Assembly (NCBI RefSeq): GCF_000179775.1
Contig: NZ_AEEB01000013.1
Coordinates: forward strand, 1-64,000
Source of the DNA: Ahrensia sp. R2A130
GTDB lineage: Bacteria; Pseudomonadota; Alphaproteobacteria; Rhizobiales; Rhizobiaceae
Length of the DNA: 64,000 nucleotides
Reading direction: 5' to 3'
The notes beneath the pieces are model-generated. The model was not told the origin of the DNA, did no database searches, and was given only the letters and a program-made list of their open reading frames with translations. Shown piece by piece: positions 8,065-20,000 of this stretch. Both the position numbers and the translations under genes were made by a program. Positions within the stretch are counted from its first letter, which is position 1. Each line of letters opens with the position of its first letter.

Positions 8065-11000
8065 ATGACCATTACAGTTTCTTCCACAGGTACAACGACA
8101 TACGCGACGATCCAAACGGCGATTGATGCGGCTACTGCTGGCGATACGATCAATCTGTCCAACAGCGGCAGCCCGTATATTCTGACAAGCACGTTGAATG
8201 TTAATATCGGTGTAGCGATCGTCGGTGAAAGCGAGGGCGGTGTCGTAATCAATGCCAGCGCAATTGATGGGTATGGCGTCAAAATTGATGCCGATGGAGC
8301 ATCCATGGCCAGCCTCACCGTTCAGGGGCCAGCTGCGGGTGGAAGCGGTGGTAACTACGGCATTAAGATCCAGCCAGCTTCGGGTCTTCTTGCAACGGGC
8401 CGTATCGAAAATGTTTCGCTGACCGATGTAACGGTAAAAGGGTCGACCACTACCGAGATTGATGTGAACGGCGGCAATAACATCTCCTTCACGCGGGTTA
8501 CTGCGGACGGTGAAAATACCGGCGGTAACGGTTTTGCATTGACCGACACAGCCAACGTTACGCTCACCGATATCGAAACGCTTGACAACAATTGGGGCTC
8601 GGTTGCGCTCTACAGCGCCAATGGATTCTATGATCAGACAACTGGCGACATAACTTTTGCAGGCATTTACACCGCAAGCGAGCCGGTCAAGATTTACGCT
8701 CAGGACAGTTCGGCGACCACCAACCTCGGCACAGTAGATCTGCCTGGGTCGTTTCCCGTTAACGGGGCAGGAATACCTACCGGCTTTCAAATCAAATTTG
8801 CCGTAGGATCAGATACTCCAGCGAGCTTCTTCTTTGAGACAAAGGTTGACGCCGACACAGCACTTGCGGCTTTCGAAGCTGGTGCACCCGGCACCTCACA
8901 AGTCGCTGCCATCACAGCTCCCGACGGCTCATTCATCGTGAACTCCGGCATGTCTCTTCAGGCTGCAATTGACGCGGCTCAGCCGGGCGATACGATCACA
9001 GTGGCGGCTGGTACCTTTGCCGGTGATATCGTTGTCGACAAAGCGCTGACGATCAACGGCGCCAATGTAGGTACTGAAGGAGCCGACGGCGCTCGTGTTG
9101 CGGAATCCATCATCACAGGCACCATCACACTCGTGTCAGACGATGTGACGATCGACGGATTTGAGTTCGATACTGTGAACACGTCGATCCGCGATGGTGC
9201 GACGGGTACCGACAGCTACAGCAATATCACAATCCAAAATAACGATTTCGTCGGCCTTGACGCCGATGGCAACCAGTTCATCGCCAATGGTTTCGGTCTT
9301 GGTGGCAGCTCAACGGCTGTCGCTTCCAATTGGACGATTACGCAGAACAATTTCACCGGTTTGAACGGTAATGATGCGACAGCTGTGACGCTGTTCAATA
9401 TTGATGGTGTGACCTTCACGGACAATGTGATCGACCACGATGATGCAGGCGCAGGCGGGCGTCGTGGCGTCAATCTGGATGGCACAACAGACGTAACATT
9501 TTCTGGCAACAACATTTCGCTTGGGTTGGTCGATCCAAAGGGAACTCAGGCAGACTTCGATGCCGGTGCGTATGGCTTGCAGGTGTCCATGTCCGAGCGT
9601 GGTTCATCGGATATTTCGGTAACTGGCAACATTTTCGATGGCGGCTATGACGGCATCGTGACGCTTGGTAACGGCGATCTTTCAAATCTTGTCATCGACA
9701 ACAATGACTTCACAAACAGCTTCTTCGCGATCCGTCCGCAAGCGGGCACTAATGGTCCGGCAGGCTCCATCAACGGCCTGACGATCACCAACAACACATT
9801 CGACGATCAGGAGGCGTTGCTCGGTGCCGTGCGGCTCACCGGAGCCGATGCGTATACCGGCGTCGACATTTCGTCCAACACCTTTATCGGCGCAGGTTCC
9901 AACATTCTCCTTGCTGCGGATTCCATCGAACTCGCTGGACCGTTGGTTGGCAGCCAGAACGCGGATCGCTTGCAGGGCGGCGCGGGCAACGATTTTATCG
10001 ATGGCGGTGATGGTGACGACCGTATCACCCTTGGCGACGGCAATGATGTCGGTCTCGGCGGCAACGGTGACGACACGATTATTGCCGGTATGGGCGGCGG
10101 TAACGACTACATCGACGGCGGCAACAACGGCGCGCTGGGCGATACGGTGACCTATCCGTCCATCACCGCTGCAACCGATATGGTCGTTGATCTACGCGGT
10201 GAAAACCGTTCAGGCACGACAATCAACGGTGTCGATGTTGATACAGCGTTCGCTGGTCAAGACATCAATGGCGTTGGCTACGCCACGAATTTGCCTGCCA
10301 GTTCGACAGAAGCCAGCCTTTTGAGCGGCATCTTGCCAGGCGGGGCGGCTGATCCGGTTATCGGTGTTGATATTCTCAAAGATATTGAAAACGCGACCAG
10401 CGGTGCGGGCGACGATATTCTTATCGGCAACAGCGGCAACAATATTCTTGACGGGGGCGAAGGCGATGACACGCTGATCGGCCTTGAAGGCGCTGATACG
10501 CTTCTTGGCGGCGATGGCAACGATACGTTCAAACTGGGTTCGACCGCCATCAACAATCAAGGTAATGGCGCAGACCACATCGATGGTGGTGATGGTATCG
10601 ATACGGTTGATTACAGCGACCAGACCGACCCGGGCCAAGCTGTAAACGTTGATTTTCAGGGCATCGGCTCTGTTACCAGTTCCACCGGTGCAGATGGCGT
10701 TAGCCGCCAGATCGATGGTTCCAGTAACTCCGGTGGTTTCGACAGTTTCGACAACATCGAGAACATCATCGGTTCCGCCGGTGGTGATACGCTTTCCGGT
10801 GATGGCGGCGAAAACCGCATTGAAGGCGGCAGCGGTTCCGACATAATTTCAGGCCGTGCGGGCGATGACGTGTTTGTGGGTGGCTCCGGCAACGACACCA
10901 TAGACGGCGGCATCGGCAACGATGAGGTTGTGTACGAAACCGGCACTGCGGTCGACGGCATGGCTGTCCAGACCGGGGCAACACTTACGGTGAACAGTGC

Positions 11001-14000
11001 TTTTGGCACAGCAGGTGGCACCGAAGGCACCGACACGATTTCACAGGCGGAAACCATTCGTTTTCAGGCCACGGGTGATGACGCATTCGAGGTCGATGCA
11101 AGCGATATCGTTATCGATATCGACGCTAATGGTAACGCGCTCGTGTTCGCCCAAAACGATGATGACAATGCTGTCTCTGAATTGGGTAGCGATGATGACG
11201 GATCCGGTACGGCCAACGATTTCCTGCCCGGCACCACGAGCAATATTGCAACCGGCAATGTGCTCGACAACGACATCAACATCGATGACGATGGCGGGTC
11301 GATTGTTACCGACGATATCGAACGCGTTACGCTCATCGAGTTCAATGGCACCATTACTGCGGTCGCTTTCGGCGACATAGAAGTCTCGGTTGGTACCTAC
11401 GGTGACCTGTCCATCAGCTCCTCGGGTGGCTTCACCTACACTCTCGACACCGCAAAAACCGAAGCGCTGGACGAGAATGACAGCCTGACGGAATCCTTCA
11501 TCTACACCGTTGACGATGGCAGCGGTAACCCGCGCACGGCGACCGTAAGCTTTGACATCACCGGCACGAATGACGCCCCTGTCATCGCGTTTGCAGCTGG
11601 TGAAAATTCCGGCAGCGTTACCGAACAGGCACTGGATGGCGATGGTGTTGAAGATAGCGCCGGCACACCGACTGCGACCGGCACGCTGACCGTTTCCGAC
11701 GTTGATGCGGATGATAATACCGGCAATGACAACTGGTCCGTGCAGGTAGGTACAGGCCAGACTGCGGGCGCAAACGAGAACGAAGTTCTCGGTGATTACG
11801 GCACATTTGTAATCGATGAGAATGGGGGCTGGACCTACACGATTGATCAGACAAAAGCCGACCAGCTTGATGATCTAGACGTGCCAACGGAAAGCTTCAC
11901 CGTGCGTGTGACCGACGGACAAGGCGGCTACGACGAGCAGGATGTCGTGATCACCGTTAACGGTTCCAACGATGCGCCGCGCGCAGAAGATGCCACAGGT
12001 GCGACCGATCAGGACTCCACAGTTGTGATTGCGCCGACTGTCGTCGACCCGGAAGGCGATACGCTCGGCTATAATTGGGATCTCGTCGGAACGAATGGCG
12101 GGACCTTAATTGCGGGTTCGGGCTCAAACGGTGCCAACTTCGGCGAATTCCTGTTTGACGCCAATGGTGAATTCGATGACCTAGCCGCAGGCGAAATCCG
12201 CGACACGACCTTCACCTACACCGCGATCGATGATCTGGGTGCACGCGATACGCAGACGGTGACGGTGACCGTGACCGGGACAAACGATGCGCCGGTGATT
12301 TCGGTTGATGCGGGCAGCACGTTTGGTTCCGGCACCGGCATCGTCACGACCAATCTTCCATCTAGCACTGCGGAGAGTGTGGCGCTTCTTTCCGACGGTA
12401 GTTTCTTGGCCGCAGGCTTAAGCAATTCGGGCAACAACAATTTCGCGCTGGTGAAGTATGATTCAAGTGGCGAGCCTGATACCAATTTTGGCACCGGTGG
12501 CGTTGTCATCACGGATCTTGGTGGCAATGATATCGGCAAGGCTGTCGATACGTTGGCGGATGGCTCGATCTTCGTCGGTGGATACCGTGCTAGCACTTCC
12601 CGCGATTTCTATGTTGCCAAGTACGACGCTGATGGTTCGCCTGATTTGAACTATGGCAGTGCCGGAACTGGCATTGCGAGCATTGGAATCGTTAATCACG
12701 AAGATGTTTTCGACATTATCGCTCTACCTGACGGCTCCGTTCTGGCTGCAGGCCGCAGCTATAACGGAAGTCAGTGGGACTTTGGCCTAGCCAAGTTCGA
12801 TCCAGATGGCGACCCAGATACAGGCTTTGGTGGAGGCGATGGTATCGTTACCGCTGATGTCGGGGCTTCTGTCGACTTCGGAATAAGCCTGACAGTGCTT
12901 CCGGATGGTTCGATAGTCGTTGGTGGCCGTACCGGCGGATCGCCCCAGGACTCCGGTTTAGTCAAGTTCACTCCCGCAGGTGTGCTGGACACGAGCTTCG
13001 GCACTGCTGGTGTCGTCGTGACCGATACCACGGGCACTGGCGCTAACGATGCCATAGAGACACTGATTTCCTTGTCAGACGGTTCGATCGTTGCGGTCAG
13101 TCAAACAGGTGCGAACTTCACTCTTTCGAAATACGATTCCGACGGCAATCCTTTCTCAGGCTTTGGCACTGGCGGGATCGCGACGTCGGATATTTCAGGT
13201 AATGAATACTCCAAAAGCGTCATCGAGTTGGCAGATGGTTCTCTGCTTGTTGCAGGCCGTGCAGTTGGTGGCAGCAGCAACGATTTTGGTATCGCAAAGT
13301 ATGATGGCGTTACCGGAGCGCTGGATACGAGTTTCGGCACTGGCGGTTATGCCTTGGTCGATATCGGATCGAACACCAATGATGAGGCCAATGATCTCGT
13401 AGAATTGCCTGACGGCTCCATCATTGTTGTCGGTAAAGGAGGCAACAGCTTCGCCACTATAAAACTCAATCCTGATGGGTCTTTGGCAACCGGTCTGTCC
13501 GGGGCAAACTCCATTGCTGCAACCGTCAACGAAGATGACGATGCAGACGCAGGCTCTGGCACAGCCGATCTGGCGGCCACGGGTACACTCACTGTTTCTG
13601 ATGCCGACACGAGTGATGTTGTCACAGCGGCAGTTACCGCTGTTACAGCATCTACCGGCGCAGGAACGATCAGCATCACAGGTACTGGCGCCGCGCAAAC
13701 AGTCGATAGCGTCAACATTTCAAACGCGGACCTGCTGGCGCTGCTGACGGTTGATCCCACCAATGTGTTGGACGGCACCGAAACAACCGACCAACTGACC
13801 TGGAATTTCGAGGACGAGCAGGGCCGCTTCGACTTCCTCGACCTTAACGACAGTCTGACGCTGACCTACACCATCACCGTTACCGATGACGCAACGCCTG
13901 CTGCCTCCGACACGCAAGAGGTCACCATCACCGTTACCGGCACCAATGACGGGCCGGTGGCCAATGCTGACACGAACAGCGTTACCGAGCTCGGTACAAT

Positions 14001-17000
14001 TGTCACTCTTGACACTGGTGCATTCGCCACCCAGGCCAGCAACGGCGCAACGCCGACTGTCACCGGTGAGGTCATTATTGGCGATTCCGACGGCAGCACT
14101 GCCGATACTGATGCCGACGCTGACGATACAATCGTGGTCAACGGTGCCGAAACCGGCACCGAAACCGATCCGACACAGGTCGACGCGGCAACCTTCGCTG
14201 TAAACGCGCAGACGACCCAGACCAATGCTGCAGGTGAGGCCGATGGCGGCCGCTTCAACGCAACGGTGGGCGAGTTCGCGGTTGATGGAACCTATGGAGT
14301 ATTGTTTATCTCCGATGATGGGTCCTACCGCTACGAATTGGACAACACCCGTGCGTCCACGGATGCACTGGACACCGGTGTCACGGTGGATGAGGTGTTC
14401 ACCTATCGCATAACCGATGGCCAAGGGGCGGAATCCGTCTCCACCTTGAGCGTCAACGTAACGGGTACGAACGATGCGCCCGTGGCCGGTAATGATGCCT
14501 TGGGCAGTGCAGGCTTTACTGGAATTGTAATCGACGCTGACGGTGAGCCGAACGACAATATCTTCACTGCACAGAACATCGATAGTGCCTTTGTTCTGCT
14601 TGCTGACCCGAATGTACAGGATTCTGCGACGGAGCCGCATGTGTCTATCGTCGGTACAGGCGACAACACTCAGGATGTGTTCGAGTTCACGGTAGCTAAT
14701 CCGGGCACGCGGTTTGTATTCGACATCGACTTCGGTGACGAGGCTGGTGCAAATTCAACCGACGTTGATTTGTCTTTGAGGGTTTTGGACTCAAACGGCA
14801 TCGAATTGGGTGCTTCCAACGATTCGATATCGCCCGTTGATGCGGGCTCTGCAGACAGCAGAGACCCGAACATTGATTTGGTAATTGCCAACGCTGGAAC
14901 TTATTTTGTTCGAGTGTATGACGACTTCGGAGTGGTGCCGGCAGGGACTACCTACACACTTCACATCACACAATATGGCGCGACAGCTCCCATCGGGGGC
15001 GGCGGTGCCTATTCCGACGAAGACGAGGTTGCCACCATTACGGCAGCCGAGCTTCTGGCCAACGACACGGACGTCGATGCAGCACCCGAAGCACTTACTA
15101 TCGTCGCGCTGGGTGAAGAGACGCAAACCGATCTTGCAACCTCAACGCTGTCGATAACGACGCAGCAGGGCGCCACGGCAACCTTGAATGCCGGCACGCA
15201 GGAAATCGCCTACGACCCCACAGCGTCCACGACCGTGCAGGCACTCGCCAACGACGAAACCATCACGGACAGCTTCACCTACATCATTGAGGATGATGAT
15301 GGCGCCCGCTCCATCGCGACCGTCGAAGTGGTTGTGCAGGGCCGCAACGATCAACCCACCATCGTGTCTGCCGACACGGTTGATGATGGTGATGCCGCGA
15401 CCAATGAAAGCGGTGACAATGTTGAAAACGCCAGTTTCGAAGAAACCAACGCATCGGTTTCCGCTGACGGTTCGTTTGCCATTGCCGACGTCGATACGTC
15501 CGATGAGGTAACGGCCAGCGTCACTCAGGTTGTCGTCAACAATGACGGTACCATGTCCACAGTGTCTGCCGGTTCCACGACAGGCGTACTGGTTGCCAAT
15601 AACATCACCGATGCACAGGCTCTGGCCATGCTTTCGCTGTTACCAGCAGCTGCGGTGATTGGCGGTAGCGCCACCGCTGGCACGCTCGATTGGACTTTCG
15701 ACAGTGCAGTTACCGGTCTGGATTCATCACTGGCCGCGTTCGATTTCCTCGACGATGGTGATGTGCTGACGCTGACCTACACCGTGCAGGTTGATGACGG
15801 AAACGGCTTCTCCGGCGATGCCGATAATGAGGATTCCACCGCCACCGAAACGGTGACCATCACGATAACAGGCAGCAATGACGCTCCGGTTCTGGAAGCT
15901 GATGGCAACACAACCGTTGTGGATGGCGTCACCATCGGTACGGCCAAGTTGACCGGCACCGTTGGTGAGCCGGGCGATATTTCCGGCATCGAAGCAGCCG
16001 GTATCAACGGTGCGGCTGGTCAGGTCAGCCTTGAACCGGCAGCCGGCCTCGTAACCCCTGAAATGGAAGCAGATGTACAATCTATTTTGGCAAATCCGGG
16101 CCAAATGAGCTTTGACACGAGCTTTGGAGAACTCACCGCTGAACTTGGTGGCAATGTAGAACAAGCTTTTGCAGTGGCTTGGGACATCCTCGACGAAGCC
16201 TATGTGAACGCTGCTCCGACATCAGTGCCGGCTATCGATGAAGCCTTTGTCCGTTTGGGAATTGAGTACGCTGAATATCTTGACAATGGCGGCACGGCAT
16301 TCACCGATGTCACCGCAAAATATACCGAAGATAACGGCGATGCTGACTCCACTCCCCAGCGTGACCAGAGCCTGCATGACAATCTGCTCGGCAATCTTGC
16401 AGATGCGTCAATTAATGCCCGCTTTAGCGGTACTATTAGCTCTGAACTCAAAGGTCTCCGCGATGCGGTGAATGTCGATCTGGCCACTCGTGCGGTCTAC
16501 AGCGGCAACCAAGGTGACACTCGTTTGTCGGATGCCCGTGATGTGGATGCCGACAGTGGCTACCTGACATCTGCTTCCGGTACGATTGTCTTCACCGATC
16601 TGGATGCAGACGACACGCCTGCCATTTCGATCGACAACACGCCAACCAACATCGTTGCTGTTTATAGTGCAGGTACGTTGACCCCCGCACAGGAAACCGC
16701 GCTGAAGACTATGATCGTCATCGATCCTGTTGGCGGCGAACCTGGCGCAAACAATGGTGCGGTGGGATGGACCTATTCGGTTGATCCGGGCGATATCGAT
16801 TTTCTTGCCCACGGCGAGAGCGTGACACTGACCTACAACGTCACTGCCACCGATGACGCGGCAGCTACTGCCAACCAAACACTTACGGTCACAATCGCAG
16901 GCAGCAACGACGCGCCTATCGTCTATGCCGATGGAGATGCTGTCTCCGTCAACGGGACAGAAGTCACTGCCGATCTCACTGGTAGCGTTACAGAGATTGT

Positions 17001-20000
17001 GGATCTCGCTGCTAGCGAAGGCAGCGTTCAGACGACCGATGGCATAGTGATCTTTACCGATGTCGATCTGAGCGATGCACCAACCGTTTCAATTGGTGAT
17101 CCCGCAATCACCTATTTGCCCAACGACGGCATATCCACTTTGGATGGAACACAGGTCACTGCACTAACCGCAGACCTAACTCTCGTACCGTCAGGCGGCC
17201 AGCCAGGCACCAATGATGGTTCAGTGGGTTGGACATACACGATTGGTGACGATGATCTGGACTTCCTGGCAGCCGGAGAGGTGGTGACAGTTACTTATCC
17301 TGTCACCGTTTCTGACGGGAATGGTGGTGTAGATACCCAAGAAATTACGGTCACCATCACTGGTACCAACGACGCGCCGACATTTACGTCGCTCGATCAG
17401 ATAAGTGCAGTTACCGAAGATATCGGCGTTATGTCGGGTGATTTGGTTGCTGAAGATGCTCTGGACTTCACCGATGTGGACTTCACCGATACGCATACAG
17501 CCTCGGTTGACGCAGTAGCTGCGGTTTCAGCGTCGGCTACGGTCGATACATCGGACCCTGCTTACACTGCACTGGTTGGAACTCTCCAAAACGCGCTTAT
17601 CGCTGTGGTTTCAACTGCAGACGGCGCAGGTGGTACGGGTACGGTCGGGACGACCTTTACCGTCAGCAATTCTGCGGTGCAGTTCCTCGATCAGGATCAG
17701 ACGGTAACTGCTGTCTATACGATTGATATCACGGACTCGCAGAATGCCGGTGCTGTAGCCACCCGCACCGTCACAATCACAATCAACGGTGCCAACGAGA
17801 TCGTCATCGGTACGGGTGACGACGACTTTATCACAGCTAACGGTTCGTACGCGAATACCCCTGGTGGGACCGCAGCTAGCCGCGCAGGTTACAACCTTGG
17901 TGAAGAAATCGATGGTCTTGCCGGAGATGACATTATCTATGCCGGTGGTGGCGACGATGATGTCACCGGCGGTGCCGGAGATGACTTCATCTATGGTGGC
18001 TCCGGCGATGATGAGATCGAACTGCTGATCGGCGATGGTGCTGCCGACGTTGATCCTGGTGCTGCTGCTACAACCATTCCAGACGATACCGGTAATGACT
18101 TCATCTTCGCAGGTTCCGGTGACGATACGATCGCGGCAGGTGCCGGCAACGATGAAATTGACGGCGGCACCGGTGTTGATGTTGTCATATTCTCCGGAGA
18201 ACGCAGCGAATACACCATTGAGCTTGATGGCGAAGATATTCTGGTGTCCGGCCCGAACGGAAACGATGTCATCTCGAATGTCGAAACATTCCGCTTCTCG
18301 GACGGAATGACCGGAACGGTCGACCTGTCGACGGCTGATCTGTTTGGTCCAGAATTCTCCGGTAATGTGCCGCAGATTTCCACCAGTGAGGATGCTGGTG
18401 TGACCGGCGTCATCCCTGTGGCTGTGGATGCTGATGGTGATGTGGTCACGTACAGCTTGGCCACTGCCGATGGCGGCGCCTTGAACGGCGATGTAACGCT
18501 AGACCTGAATGCTGGCACCTACACCTACACCCCAGATGCAAATTTCAACGGTTCAGATAGCTTCACGATCACAGCTACGAGCACTGGTGCGAGCGGCGTT
18601 CCAACAGTTTCTACAATGACTGTCGGTATAACGGTTGATCCTGAGAACGATGTGCCGGTGATTGCAGACTTTGCAGGCACCATTACGCTTGTTGAAGGCA
18701 ATGGTCCGACAACGGCGGTTGCAACGGCTGACGGTAATGACACCGCCGATGGTGGCGCCGTCTCCTACGCGATCCTTGAAGGCAACGACGACGGGTTGTT
18801 CGAGATTGATGATGCCACCGGTGTGATCACGCTGACGCGTGTCATCAATGACGCCGAAGTTGGCGATCGGACATTGTCCATCGCGGTCATTGACGAGGAC
18901 GGCGCAATCAACGGCACCGATCTTGTGGTCACGATCAATAATGGAAATGACAATCCAACGGTGTCCATTGCCGTGCAATCTGCTGGTGCGACGGAAGACG
19001 ATGCGTTCGTTTACACGCTACCAGACGGACTGTTCTCGGACGCCGATGGCGATACGCTGAGCTATTCGATTGATGCCGCAGCGATTGATGCAGGTGTTGT
19101 GATCGACACTGTGACGGGTGCAATTACATGGACGCCGGATAATGACGATGTCGGTTCACTGCCGGTGGTCATCACGGCAAGTGATGGCATTACAGGCTCC
19201 ACGCCTGCAACAGCCACACTGACCATCAATGTCGCAAACACCAACGACGCGCCTGTTGCAGTCGATGATACGGCGAGCGGTGCAGAAGATACGCAGATCA
19301 CTATCGACGTTTTGTCCAACGACACCGATCCTGACATGGATGCACTCTTCATAACTTCTGCAGAGAGTGCTGACGGGACTGTGGGCATTGTCGGTGGCCA
19401 GTTGGTCTTCAACCCCAATCCTGATTTTTTCGGTACAGCAACTGTGACCTACACCATCTCTGATGGAGATATGACAACGACGGCTCAGGCAATCGTGACC
19501 GTAAACTCCACGAACGATGCGCCAGTGGCTGCAATTGATGGGCCGTTTGGTCTCAACGAGAACGTGGCTGCGACTCTGGCTGTTACAGCCAACGACCTGG
19601 ACGCCGATGGCGACACTCTGGTTGTCTCTTCAATCGCAGGTCTTACGATTGCTGATGTATCAGGTCTGAAAAACCTCACCGCTGCCGATCTAACGGAGCT
19701 TGATAGCTATCTCACCGCATCTGCTGGCGATATTCTGTTTGATCCTGGTGCTGGTATCCCAAGCGGGGTGGAGTCTGTTTTTGACAGGCTCGATCCAGGT
19801 GATACAGCCGAATTGCGGGTCACGTATACCGTCTCTGATGGTGAAGGTGGAACAGACGAAGCGGTGGCGACCATTATCGTCAACGGTCTGCGCGAGCAGA
19901 TCTTGGGCACGCCAGACCCTGACCTGCTGGTCGGAACCGACTATCAAGACCAACTCACTGGTCTTGCATCCAATGATACGCTCGTCGGAGCCGATGGGAA

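Noticed and set aside
8110..9930. Assignment of the N-terminal beta-helix as an AlgE-type mannuronan epimerase.
   Set aside because: The beta-helix plus RTX layout is similar, but I cannot see the catalytic motif of that family, so no enzyme is claimed.
9960..10560. The repetitive GGxGxD coding DNA considered as a tandem DNA repeat or CRISPR-like array.
   Set aside because: The repetition is at protein level with variable codons and there are no identical repeat-spacer units.
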